The notes under the pieces: model-generated | What the model saw: the letters and a program-made list of their open reading frames with translations, nothing else | Database searches by the model: none | Told to the model about the DNA's origin: nothing | Program-made: the position numbers and the translations under genes | Part shown: one piece after another, positions 25,541 through 34,453 of the stretch | Position numbering within the stretch: the stretch's first letter is position 1 | Layout: each line of letters begins with the position of its first letter | Assembly (NCBI RefSeq): GCF_001601575.1 | Contig: NZ_LOHZ01000015.1 | Location: 1 to 64,000 of the forward strand | Length of the DNA stretch: 64,000 nucleotides | Direction: 5' to 3' | Source: Thermovenabulum gondwanense | GTDB taxonomy: Bacteria > Bacillota > Thermosediminibacteria > Thermosediminibacterales > Thermosediminibacteraceae

Positions 25541-26295
25541 TCGCCATAATACAAGCCGAATATCTCAAATACAGAAGGACGTTTTCAAGGCGCCTCGTAA
25601 CATCGGGACCGCTGATTTTTATATTGATCGCACTGCTCCAGAAATTATTTATACCTGACGGCTTTATAAAAACGTGGCAGCTGCTTCTCAGCCAGTTTTA
25701 CAACTGGTGGGCGGTGGTATTTATACCCATAGGCACTGCCCTGTTTGCCGCGCTGGTGCAGCTTCAGGAAAAAAGGGCGGGCAATTACTGGAGCCTGTAC
25801 ACCCGCGATATTTCGCTGCCGGCCCTATGGACAGCCAAGGTTCTAGTGATGGCTATGCATACAGGGCTTGTCACAGCGGTCCTCATTTTGGCCACCTTTT
25901 TATCGGGACTCTTTATAGCAGAAGAAAACATACCAAGGTTTAAAATTTTAGCGGGCGGTTTTATACTTTGGGTAAGCTCCCTGGACTTGATACCGCTGCA
26001 GCTATGGGTGGCCTTGAAAAAGGGCGCCGTTGCTAGCGCGGCTCTGGGATTTTTGGGCTTAATAGCAGGAGTTTTGGCAGCGCCTAAAACTTACTGGATA
26101 TTTGTGCCGTGGAGTCGCCCCATACGTCTGATGTGCCCCATAATAGGGGTTCACCCCAATGGCATATTTTTAAAACCGGGGGATCCGCTTTTAAACTCCT
26201 CGGTGATACTTCCAGGGATAGCTTCGGCAATTGTATCTTTTGCCATCTTCACAATCTTGACGGCCATATGGTTTAATAAAAAGGAAGTGTGGTGA
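25537..26295 (+). CDS. ABC transporter permease, LanE/CprB-like
   Basis: This 252-residue membrane protein has about six hydrophobic segments and the ABC-2 immunity-permease features ending in WFNKKEVW. ATG 25537 overlaps the ATPase stop (ATGA). Length and pairing with a second, similar permease fit the E/G subunits of lantibiotic self-protection exporters. No export substrate domain is present. Confidence 0.82.
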   Translation: MIAIIQAEYLKYRRTFSRRLVTSGPLIFILIALLQKLFIPDGFIKTWQLLLSQFYNWWAVVFIPIGTALFAALVQLQEKRAGNYWSLYTRDISLPALWTAKVLVMAMHTGLVTAVLILATFLSGLFIAEENIPRFKILAGGFILWVSSLDLIPLQLWVALKKGAVASAALGFLGLIAGVLAAPKTYWIFVPWSRPIRLMCPIIGVHPNGIFLKPGDPLLNSSVILPGIASAIVSFAIFTILTAIWFNKKEVW

Positions 26296-27089
26296 TGGGT
26301 AGGGTTTCTTTTTTAAACTTACTATCGGCCGAGTGGTTGAAAACAAAGCGCACTCCGGTAAGATGGCTGTCGTTCTTAACTCCGGTTGCCTTTTCGGTAT
26401 TATTGACATGGTATTTTTCGCTGAAAAAAGTTACTCCTTATATTCAAGCCGAAATTTATCAGGCTTTCTTTGAAGTATGGGCTGCGGTGGTTATCCCGGC
26501 GAAAGCCGGCATTATTTCGGGGATTATGGTAAATCAAGAAGAACTGGCAGGGGATTTTAACGGTTTTTTGGGTAGCAAACTGCCCCGAAACAGACTTTAC
26601 CTTGGGAAACTGGCAACGATTACCTTATTTTCGATGACGAGTATCATGATCGGGATGGTAACGCTTTTAATCGGTATAAGATATGTGTTGAATATTCACG
26701 TTAATGGGATTATCTTCATTATGGCTGCCTTTATATTGCAGCTTAGTGCCATGCCACTGTTTGCTTTTCATATCTGGATTGGCTTTGCCCGGGGTATGGG
26801 TGTATCTTGCGGCCTCGGCGGCGCCGGCGTCCTTATAGCTTCTCTAATGGCCTCGAGCCTTGGAGATACGGTGTGGCCGTTAGTTCCATGGGCATGGCCG
26901 ATGCGCCTGTCCATGCTTCCCGGGATTTATTTGCCCGGTGTGATACTACCACCTCATTTTAAATCTTTACGGTTTATCCTTGAACAGAGCCTGAAAGGTA
27001 TAATTCCCGTTGCGGTTTTCTTTACGATAATGCTGGTGGGGGGATTGGTGTGGTTTAATAAATGGGAATGCGAAAAGACTTACGATTGA
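26295..27089 (+). CDS. ABC transporter permease, LanG/CprC-like
   Basis: A second ABC-2-type permease of 264 residues, with about six hydrophobic segments and the related ending VWFNKWECEKTYD. ATG 26295 shares a base with the preceding TGA, served by AAGGAAG. The two permeases share overall pattern and would form a heterodimer with the ATPase. Confidence 0.82.
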   Translation: MGRVSFLNLLSAEWLKTKRTPVRWLSFLTPVAFSVLLTWYFSLKKVTPYIQAEIYQAFFEVWAAVVIPAKAGIISGIMVNQEELAGDFNGFLGSKLPRNRLYLGKLATITLFSMTSIMIGMVTLLIGIRYVLNIHVNGIIFIMAAFILQLSAMPLFAFHIWIGFARGMGVSCGLGGAGVLIASLMASSLGDTVWPLVPWAWPMRLSMLPGIYLPGVILPPHFKSLRFILEQSLKGIIPVAVFFTIMLVGGLVWFNKWECEKTYD

Positions 27090-27114
27090 TTATGTGTTCT
27101 GGAGGTGATGCCGG

Positions 27115-27810
27115 TTGAGCAGAATACTCATAATCGATGATGAAGAAGAGCTGGTCAGCCTTTTAAAGGATTCTCTGGAAAAAAAGGGTCACACGGTGTG
27201 GACGGCTTTAAATGGAGAAGAAGGCATTAAAAAAGCTCGACAACAGCCGGACTTAATTATACTGGATATCATGATGCCGGAGGTGGATGGATTCGATGTC
27301 TGCAGGTGTATCAGGGATGAGGTTTTGTGCCCCATTATTTTTCTAAGCGCTAAGCAGTCGGAAACCGACAGGATTAAGGGTCTTGCGCTGGGAGGAGATG
27401 ATTATGTGGTAAAACCCTTCAGTCTGGGCGAGCTTACGGCAAGGATTGAAGCCCACCTCCGGAGGGAAAATAGGGCTTTATACCTGAATACCTGCGGGAG
27501 AAGGCCAATGATCAACTTTAAAAATCTCACGGTAGATTTGAAGGAACGGCAGGTAAGGATAAACGGGAATTTGATTGCGCTCACAAAAAGGGAGTTTGAT
27601 ATTGTAGAGCTATTATCCCTGCACCCCGGCCAGGTATTTTCAAAAGATCAGATCTATGAAAAGATCTGGGGTTATGATGCAGAAGGGGATTCCTCCACCG
27701 TAGCGGAGCACGTGAAAAATATAAGGGCAAAGTTTGCCAAAGCCGAGCCAAACATCGAATATATTTCTACTGTTTGGGGGATCGGCTACAGGTGGGAGAA
27801 AATAAGATGA
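27115..27810 (+). CDS. OmpR-family response regulator
   Basis: This 231-residue regulator has a receiver domain (ILIIDDEEELVSLL, phosphoacceptor in DLIILDIMMPEVDG, conserved Lys in VVKPF) and a winged-helix C-terminal domain (LTKREFDIVELLSLHPGQVF, then VAEHVKNIRAK). The start is TTG 27115 behind GGAGGTGATG. It follows the exporter genes by 25 bases and overlaps the kinase gene, so the module is one operon that probably induces itself on antibiotic sensing. Confidence 0.92.
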   Translation: MSRILIIDDEEELVSLLKDSLEKKGHTVWTALNGEEGIKKARQQPDLIILDIMMPEVDGFDVCRCIRDEVLCPIIFLSAKQSETDRIKGLALGGDDYVVKPFSLGELTARIEAHLRRENRALYLNTCGRRPMINFKNLTVDLKERQVRINGNLIALTKREFDIVELLSLHPGQVFSKDQIYEKIWGYDAEGDSSTVAEHVKNIRAKFAKAEPNIEYISTVWGIGYRWEKIR

Positions 27811-29252
27811 TGGAAAAAAAGCCTTTAAAGACTCAATTTGTTATCAGTTTCATACTCATACTTGTATTCAGTTTTATCGCCACCATAGCCACATATTTTT
27901 TCGGCTTTGTATTGTATAAAAAAATCGAATACAAAAACATGTACCCGGCCAATTATTTTGAGAAAAAAATTCCCGAAATAGAGGAACATATAAGAAAAAG
28001 CGGTGTGTCAATCTTAAGCCGCGAAGGTCGAGCGGCTCTTGAGAAAATCATTCCCACCGAAGGTATCTCCTACCAGGTTATGGATAAATTTGGTCGTCGG
28101 ATTTACGGAACGGATGAAGGGCTAATCATTGGGGATAAGGATCAGCTATGCAGGAAAATAAACACCACTTTTAGCTTAAAGGGAAAGTACATCCGGTTAG
28201 TGCCGATAATTGACCAGGAAGGGAAAATAGCGGGAGCCGTATCCCTTTCCTACTCGCTGGTGCCTACTTACCGCAGCCTATTTGATAAAATATGGATTTC
28301 CTTTATATTTTTCGCCGTCATATTTTCTCCGTTTTTTTATTTAATCCTTTGCACCTGGATGTTTTCAAGGATCTTTTACAAAAATATTGTAAAACCTTTA
28401 AATCTGCTCATACAGGCGTCGGAGAAAATAGGTGAGAAAAACCTGGATTTCTTCATTGACTATGACGCACCTAACGAACTGGGGCGACTCTGTAAAGCAT
28501 TTAATGAGATGAGGGGCGAGCTTGAAAAATCGCTGATTTTACAGTGGAGGATGGAGCAGCAGAGGCAGGAAATGCTGGAAGCACTGGCCCATGACCTTAA
28601 AACACCGGCTTCCATAATTAAGGGGTATGCAGAAGCCCTTATGGAAGGTGACCAGCAAAACAGTGACAAGATTTGCAGATATTTAAACATAATTAAGGAA
28701 AATACTGATAAGATTACAACTTTTGTTAATAAAATAAGGTATGTTTCTGAACTGGAATTTTCTGATTTTAATCTGGAACCCGAACCGGTTGACATAAAAG
28801 TCTTTATACTAAAGAAAGAGGAAGGTTACAGGCTGCTTTCCCAAAAGAAAAATATCAAAATTTATACAAACGTATGCGATACAAGGCATCGTGAGGCATT
28901 ATGCCTGATAGATAAAGAAAAGCTTGAAAGAATACTTGACAATATAGTTACAAACAGTATTCGCTTTACTCCGAATTCTGGACGCATTAACATTGATGTG
29001 ACGATAAAAGACGACAGATTATATTTTCTGATTTGCGATACCGGAAAAGGCTTTAGTCCCAAAGATTTGGTACATATCTTCGATAGATTTTATAGAGGTG
29101 ATAGTGCACGAAATTCAGAGGGCGAACACATGGGCCTCGGGCTCTATATTGCCAGAAAACTCGTGGAAGCGCACGGAGGTACCATAAAGGCTTTTAACCG
29201 CTCAGAAGGCGGTGCCTGTGTAGCCTTTGACATATCAGTTTGCCGTAATTGA
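27807..29252 (+). CDS. Sensor histidine kinase
   Basis: A 481-residue membrane kinase with a first helix (FVISFILILVFSFIATIATYFF), an extracytoplasmic domain of ~130 residues, a second helix (IWISFIFFAVIFSPFFYLIL), a HAMP-like linker, the H-box ALAHDLKTPASIIKGYAEAL, N box NIVTNSIRF, and ATP lid motifs DTGKGF and GLGLYIARKLVEAHGG. The domain between helices is longer than in intramembrane-sensing BceS kinases and so is likely to bind ligand itself. ATG 27807 overlaps the regulator stop. Confidence 0.92.
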   Translation: MMEKKPLKTQFVISFILILVFSFIATIATYFFGFVLYKKIEYKNMYPANYFEKKIPEIEEHIRKSGVSILSREGRAALEKIIPTEGISYQVMDKFGRRIYGTDEGLIIGDKDQLCRKINTTFSLKGKYIRLVPIIDQEGKIAGAVSLSYSLVPTYRSLFDKIWISFIFFAVIFSPFFYLILCTWMFSRIFYKNIVKPLNLLIQASEKIGEKNLDFFIDYDAPNELGRLCKAFNEMRGELEKSLILQWRMEQQRQEMLEALAHDLKTPASIIKGYAEALMEGDQQNSDKICRYLNIIKENTDKITTFVNKIRYVSELEFSDFNLEPEPVDIKVFILKKEEGYRLLSQKKNIKIYTNVCDTRHREALCLIDKEKLERILDNIVTNSIRFTPNSGRINIDVTIKDDRLYFLICDTGKGFSPKDLVHIFDRFYRGDSARNSEGEHMGLGLYIARKLVEAHGGTIKAFNRSEGGACVAFDISVCRN

Positions 29253-29280
29253 TTATAGAGCAAAAAAGCGGTAGTATATA

Positions 29281-29309
29281 TTGACAAAACAGGATTACAG
29301 TTGTAATAT
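29281..29309 (+). promoter_or_regulatory. Promoter of the blaI-M56 operon
   Basis: TTGACA (29281-29286) and TAATAT (29304-29309) are 17 bases apart, an almost ideal housekeeping promoter that overlaps the first repressor box. Confidence 0.8.
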
Positions 29310-29331
29310 TAAATCAAACTTACAAATGTAA
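29294..29331. promoter_or_regulatory. Two BlaI-type operator boxes
   Basis: ATTACA-GT-TGTAAT (29294-29307) and TTACA-AA-TGTAA (29320-29331) are palindromes with the TACA/TGTA core of BlaI/MecI operators. Their centres are 25 bases apart. Box 1 covers the promoter spacer and -10, so repressor binding should block transcription. Confidence 0.8.
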
Positions 29332-29352
29332 TCAAAAAGGAGGTAAACATTT

Positions 29353-29733
29353 ATGAAAGAATTTCCGCAAATCTCCGAAGCCGAGTTGGAGGTAATGAAG
29401 GTTTTATGGGAATTAAAGCAGGCCACAAGCTCTCAGATTATAGAAAAATTGACTAAGGTTAAGGTATGGAAACCCAAGACAATTCAAACACTTCTTAATC
29501 GCTTGGTAGCAAAAGGAGCCGTCAAAGCAGAAAAACTATCGAGCAAAGCCTTTGTATATTCACCTATTATAGATGAGACCGAGTATAAAGCCTTTGCCAG
29601 CCGTTCATTTTTGGATAAAGTTTTTAACGGTTCTTTGAGCCTTATGGTTACCAGTTTCGTCAGGGGACAAAAGTTATCGGTGGAGGAGATAGAAAGGTTA
29701 AAGAAACTTTTGGAAGATGAGGTGACAAAATGA
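29353..29733 (+). CDS. BlaI/MecI/CopY-family repressor
   Basis: This 126-residue winged-helix repressor starts FPQISEAELEVMKVLWELKQ and contains KPKTIQTLLNRLVAKGAVKAE, the family's recognition helix region, plus a C-terminal dimerisation part. AGGAGG precedes the ATG. It overlaps the M56 protease gene by 4 bases. In the BlaI/BlaR1 pair the protease destroys the repressor on sensing a drug; the two operator boxes upstream imply self-repression. There is no beta-lactamase gene here. Confidence 0.92.
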   Translation: MKEFPQISEAELEVMKVLWELKQATSSQIIEKLTKVKVWKPKTIQTLLNRLVAKGAVKAEKLSSKAFVYSPIIDETEYKAFASRSFLDKVFNGSLSLMVTSFVRGQKLSVEEIERLKKLLEDEVTK

Positions 29734-32249
29734 CAGAAGTTTTTACGTCGGTTTTAAAAGCCTCTTTGAACGCTTCCCTTGCAGGGATTGTGATTTTATT
29801 AATAAAAAGGATTCTGAAAAACAAACTTAGTCCCCGCTGGCATTATTTAATCTGGTTTGTACTTATAATAAAGCTACTTATACCTTTCGGGCCCCCTTCA
29901 CAGGTGAGTTTTTTCAACACAGTATACTCAAAAAACTACAATATTGATTTTATACAGCCGGAATTTAACCACAACCTGCAGCCATCGTTAATCTCAGAGG
30001 AGACTCCGTCAAAAAGTGTTCAATTACCATTCGATAATCAATATAATAATGACGAAAATGTAAATAATGTCTCTTTTAAAAAAATAAGTACCATTGCCTC
30101 TTACATTTGGGTTACCGTCTTTATTCTATCTTTGTTATTCGTGATATTTATAAACGTGAATTTTAATAGAAAGCTGAAAATTAGCGGCAGACCTGTTCCT
30201 TTAACTTTAAAGAAGATATTGAATAATTGTAAAGAGAAAATTAAATACAACGGGGACGTTGATGTAATTATACAGGATATAATTAAAGTGCCTTCCGTTG
30301 TAGGCTTTTTGAGCCCTAAAATATTAATTACTCCAACCTTTTTGGAATTGGGAGAGGAAAAACTTTCGTATATTTTTTTACATGAGCTTTCCCATTTAAA
30401 GAGAAAGGATATACTGGTAAATTATCTGTTGATTTTTTTACAGCTTTTTTACTGGTTTAACCCTCTTATATGGTATTATTTTAAAAAGATCCGTCAGGAC
30501 ATGGAAACAGCAGCTGATGAGGTAGTACTGGTGTTACTGGAAAACAACGAAAGAAAGGAATACGGAAGAACCCTTATTTCAATTCTTGAAAATTTTAATA
30601 TGCCCGCACCATCCCTGAAGCTTGTAAGTATGGTGGATGACAGGGGAGATATTGAAAGGAGAATAAGGATGATAAGTATGGCCGAAATATTTAAAACTAA
30701 AAGAGTAGTATTTTTTATTACCGGAATTTTATGTTTTGTATTGCTTGGCATATTCTTACTTACGGGGCCTGTATCTAAAAATGAGGTGCAGGTCGGAAGC
30801 TTAGTATTCGATATTCCCGGTGATATAAAAATAAATACCGATACTTCGGGGTTAATAATAGAAAAGAACACAATTTTTAAATACTTCTCAACAACAAGGA
30901 TAATATCTTACGGCGGACTTGCATTTGAAAAAGAAAAACTTCCCATAGGAGGAATTCAAATTATTTCCTACGAACCCGGTCAGCCCCTCTTTTTACCCAA
31001 TCATTCTGAGGTAAAAAGCCAAAAGGAAATAAAGGGACTAAATACGAAGGCAGTATTGGTAAATCTTGATTTAAGCCAGCCCGCGGCATCGGGGGATAAT
31101 TCGGTGAAAAATGAAAACCATTTGTACCTGATTTTTGAGGAAGAAAAAATCGCCTACGATATTTACGCCGACTCAAGATACGCAGATGAAGCCTTGCTTT
31201 TAAAAATCGCGAAAAGTTTTAAGCCTGCCGATAATGCAGAAGTTATAAAGGTTATTCAGGGATTCGGCAAAAGGTTGAAGGACGTAAGTAAACTCGCACC
31301 TGTGGAAATATTACGAGAATCTATTAATCAAAGCTACGGAGAATTTATTGCACCGGGCCTTTTAAACGAATGGATAAAGGACCCGACGAAGGCACCGGGT
31401 AGGTACGTTTCAAGCCCCTGGCCGGACAGAATTGAAATATTAGATATAGTGAAAGAAAATGAAAGCAAATTCTCGGTTTTCGGAGAAATTGTGGAAATAA
31501 CCAGCGTCCCCGGTGAGGAGTGGAGAACGATGATTAAAGCAACCGTTGAAAAAATTGAGGGTAAGTGGCTAATTACGGGGATAGAGGCTCAAGAAAATAA
31601 AAATAATGCACCGGATGATAAGCAAATTATATTAAATGCACTGGAAAATGCAAAATTTGTAAGACTTTTGGCGGTGGACGCCCAAAAAGAGATTATGCTA
31701 AGAAAAGAGCAAATAAACGAACTTAAAAACGCCTTTTTAATGTCAAAGGCAAAGATAGACGAGGAATATCCCGGAGGAGCCCTTGTATCGGAATTTCCCG
31801 ACTACCAGCTGCAGTTGGACGATGTTCACATATATTTTATAAATAAGAATCAATTTGCGGTAAGCGGAAAAACTTTTAGTGTCTACAATACGGGTGGGGA
31901 AATCTGGGAAGCATTGACAAAAATTTTGCCCGTTGGACGGATTGATAATAAAGAGGTCATATCCTACCTTTTTAATGCTCAAAGGGTAGAAGTAGCATCG
32001 AGTAAGGATAAATTGATAGAGGGAGACTATACCGCAAGGAAAAACCATTTTGTGAGGATATTAAGGGATGGGAAATTGAAAGGGAATGGAATTGGTACCG
32101 GGATGAGGCCGGAAATGATTGTGAAATTTTATATAGATGACGATGCAATTGATGTTGAAATATTTGAAGATGGATTTAAATATCAAAACAAATATTATTA
32201 TAAGCCAGGTTTGTTAAAGGAAATAGAAAACATGTTATTTGCGGGGTGA
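29730..32249 (+). CDS. M56-family (BlaR1-like) sensor metallopeptidase
   Basis: This 839-residue membrane protein has four hydrophobic helices in its N-terminal ~350 residues and the gluzincin site HELSH at ~212 with the supporting acidic motif METAADE at ~255. A fourth helix (VVFFITGILCFVLLGIFLL) at ~325 leads to a ~500-residue extracytoplasmic domain. That domain lacks the SxxK/STYK penicillin-binding motifs of BlaR1 and instead contains DUF4367-like and DUF5301-like beta segments (KNAFLMSKAKIDEEYPGG, VHIYFINKNQFAVSG). The signal is thus probably not a beta-lactam. It is coupled to the upstream repressor by an ATGA overlap. Confidence 0.88.
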   Translation: MTEVFTSVLKASLNASLAGIVILLIKRILKNKLSPRWHYLIWFVLIIKLLIPFGPPSQVSFFNTVYSKNYNIDFIQPEFNHNLQPSLISEETPSKSVQLPFDNQYNNDENVNNVSFKKISTIASYIWVTVFILSLLFVIFINVNFNRKLKISGRPVPLTLKKILNNCKEKIKYNGDVDVIIQDIIKVPSVVGFLSPKILITPTFLELGEEKLSYIFLHELSHLKRKDILVNYLLIFLQLFYWFNPLIWYYFKKIRQDMETAADEVVLVLLENNERKEYGRTLISILENFNMPAPSLKLVSMVDDRGDIERRIRMISMAEIFKTKRVVFFITGILCFVLLGIFLLTGPVSKNEVQVGSLVFDIPGDIKINTDTSGLIIEKNTIFKYFSTTRIISYGGLAFEKEKLPIGGIQIISYEPGQPLFLPNHSEVKSQKEIKGLNTKAVLVNLDLSQPAASGDNSVKNENHLYLIFEEEKIAYDIYADSRYADEALLLKIAKSFKPADNAEVIKVIQGFGKRLKDVSKLAPVEILRESINQSYGEFIAPGLLNEWIKDPTKAPGRYVSSPWPDRIEILDIVKENESKFSVFGEIVEITSVPGEEWRTMIKATVEKIEGKWLITGIEAQENKNNAPDDKQIILNALENAKFVRLLAVDAQKEIMLRKEQINELKNAFLMSKAKIDEEYPGGALVSEFPDYQLQLDDVHIYFINKNQFAVSGKTFSVYNTGGEIWEALTKILPVGRIDNKEVISYLFNAQRVEVASSKDKLIEGDYTARKNHFVRILRDGKLKGNGIGTGMRPEMIVKFYIDDDAIDVEIFEDGFKYQNKYYYKPGLLKEIENMLFAG

Positions 32250-32253
32250 TAAT

Positions 32254-33483
32254 TTGAAAGGGTGTTATATTGTGAGTTTTAAAAGGATAATGTATTTTTT
32301 ACTTATGCTATGTTTTACTTTGCTGTTGTATGGCTGCAAAGATAGAACTGCTATAAATATGAATAAAGCTCGAGAAAAGGAATTAAAAGATGTAATACAG
32401 GTAAAAGCCGATGTAATTGAAGAGTTGATAATAAATAACTTAAAAAACGAAATTATAGGGGTCTCTGGATGGATCGTTGACTATGCGGACGAAAATAACA
32501 TTATATTTCATAATTATGCACATCTTTTTAAATTCAATATTAGTTCAAAAAAATTTTCATGCCACATAGATTTACCCAAAATAGATGCCGATCACGTCCA
32601 GGGTTCTGTAGTCACAAATTTCTTTGTTAGCCCGGATGGCAATTATGTTGTAATAAACAATGGGGGCGGAGAAACGGATGTCCTGAATCGTGAGTTTGAT
32701 GTATATTTTTGCAATTTAGGTGAGGGGCAGGTAAAGGTTATTGCAAAGAAAAACAATTGCAAAACCCTTTACTGTTGGTCAAAGGATTCCGCCTATTTTA
32801 TAATGGCGGCAAGGGATGGGGAAAATATAGAGATTTATGATGTACACACGGGCAGCATAGAAAATATTCCTTTTGGCAAAGAAAATATCAGTAATATTTT
32901 TATAACCGAGGGAAATAATATCCTGATTGACGGAAAAGAAAAGTACTTAATAAAGCTGAGTACTAAGGAAATTGCAAAGCTTCCTATAGAAGGGATTTTA
33001 ATAGGGGAAAAAGAAGGCGAAATTTACTATTTCAATGATGGGAAAATATGTTCATTTAATTTTGTAAATTCTTATGCTGTTGAAAATATAGGTGAAAAAT
33101 ATAAATTATTTAGAATATCCGGGGATTATGCAGTTTTTACAGGAGAAAAGGATACGAAAATTTTTGATAAAAGTAAAAGTAAGATGGTTTCATACCCGGT
33201 TAGGATATCTGAAAATACTTTTTATTACAATGCGTCTCCTGATCGCAGCAAATTATTGGTAGTTGACGGAAATATTACACGAGTTTATTCTTCAAATGGT
33301 ACATTTGAGGAAATAACCGTGGATGGTTTTGGTTTTTACATGGCAAAGTGGATTTCTGAAGAGGATATACTGCAAGTCTATACACAGAATTTTTCTCCCG
33401 TTCAAATTATAATCGTAGATTATAATGTAAAGGATAAAAAGTTGTCTACGATTTATAATTCCGAAGCATATCTCCTTGACTAG
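32254..33483 (+). CDS. Beta-propeller lipoprotein
   Basis: About 409 residues with a lipoprotein signal (RIMYFLLMLCFTLLLYGC) and a propeller-like body of repeated strands (FFVSPDGNYVVINNGGGETD, YCWSKDSAYFIMAARDGENI, ISEEDILQVYTQNFS). The start could be TTG 32254 (GGGGTGA site) or GTG 32272 (AAAGGG site); both retain the signal. It follows the M56 gene by 4 bases, so it belongs to the same operon and could be the surface sensor or target of that module. No enzymatic motif is visible. Confidence 0.7.
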   Translation: MKGCYIVSFKRIMYFLLMLCFTLLLYGCKDRTAINMNKAREKELKDVIQVKADVIEELIINNLKNEIIGVSGWIVDYADENNIIFHNYAHLFKFNISSKKFSCHIDLPKIDADHVQGSVVTNFFVSPDGNYVVINNGGGETDVLNREFDVYFCNLGEGQVKVIAKKNNCKTLYCWSKDSAYFIMAARDGENIEIYDVHTGSIENIPFGKENISNIFITEGNNILIDGKEKYLIKLSTKEIAKLPIEGILIGEKEGEIYYFNDGKICSFNFVNSYAVENIGEKYKLFRISGDYAVFTGEKDTKIFDKSKSKMVSYPVRISENTFYYNASPDRSKLLVVDGNITRVYSSNGTFEEITVDGFGFYMAKWISEEDILQVYTQNFSPVQIIIVDYNVKDKKLSTIYNSEAYLLD

Positions 33484-33525
33484 CACCTTGGAGGATAGCT
33501 TATTATAAAGGCGGAGGTGTTAGAA

Positions 33526-34407
33526 ATGCTTATTAAAGAAGTGTGTAAAATTACAGGACTTACTAAAAAAGCGATTGAATATTATGAAGAAAAGGGTTTA
33601 ATAGCTCCTAAAATTGAAGACAACGGTTACCGTAATTTTAGCGAAGAAGATGTTAAAAGACTTAAAGAGATATCTCTATTGAGAAAACTAGGTTTAAATA
33701 TAGCAGAAATACGTAGTGTTTTGGATAAAGAAAATAGAAAGTGCGTTCTTTCTAAAATTAAATACCAAAAGGATTTAGAAATGGAAAAAACCTGGAGAAA
33801 ACAACAATTGTTAAATCAGTTGATTGAAGGGAAAAACCTTGATGAAATTTTTCACCAAATTGAGTATATAGATAAGCAGCAAACAATCAAAGAAAAATTA
33901 TTAAGCGCTTTTCCTGGTTATTATGGATGGTTTCTTGCTCATCATTTTGGCAGCTTCATGAATGATAGTATTTTGACTGAAGAGCAACAGATTGCATATA
34001 ATAAAGTTGTTGAGTTCTTAGATAGTGTCGAGAATTTTAGAATTCCTCCCGAATTGGAGGAGTTTTTTGAAGGTGCGGCTTCATATATTGATACTGAAAT
34101 AATGGAGAATATAACTTCAAATATAATTCAAGCTGTAGAAGATATAAATGGTTATATAGAACAAAACAGGGACGCTTTAGACAAATATATTGCTTATAAA
34201 AATTCAGAAGAATTTACCCAATCACCCGTTTATAAGTTACAAAACTTATTATTAGAATTTCAAAGAACCAATGGGTATTATGACGTATTCATTCCAAACA
34301 TGAGGAAGTTAAGCCCCTCATATGATGAATATTATAAAAAACTTGAAAGGGCTAATGAAAAATTTGTAGAGCAGTATCCTGAAGTATCTAAATGGTATAA
34401 CAAGTAA
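33526..34407 (+). CDS. MerR-family regulator
   Basis: This 293-residue protein has an N-terminal MerR winged helix (MLIKEVCKITGLTKKAIEYY, EEKGLIAPKIEDNGYRNFSE) and dimerisation helix, then a C-terminal ~170-residue helical effector domain with aromatic content (FPGYYGWFLAHHFGSF). It resembles MerR regulators of multidrug responses, in which a hydrophobic ligand pocket occupies the C terminus. ATG 33526 follows GGAGG. No obvious target sits directly downstream; the next gene is convergent. Confidence 0.88.
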   Translation: MLIKEVCKITGLTKKAIEYYEEKGLIAPKIEDNGYRNFSEEDVKRLKEISLLRKLGLNIAEIRSVLDKENRKCVLSKIKYQKDLEMEKTWRKQQLLNQLIEGKNLDEIFHQIEYIDKQQTIKEKLLSAFPGYYGWFLAHHFGSFMNDSILTEEQQIAYNKVVEFLDSVENFRIPPELEEFFEGAASYIDTEIMENITSNIIQAVEDINGYIEQNRDALDKYIAYKNSEEFTQSPVYKLQNLLLEFQRTNGYYDVFIPNMRKLSPSYDEYYKKLERANEKFVEQYPEVSKWYNK

Positions 34408-34453
34408 AACTGAATTTTTTATTGATCCTTATCCAAAAGTAAAAATCGGATTT

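Noticed and set aside
29353-32249. Beta-lactam resistance
   Set aside because: The M56 protein lacks the penicillin-binding domain and no beta-lactamase or alternative PBP gene follows.
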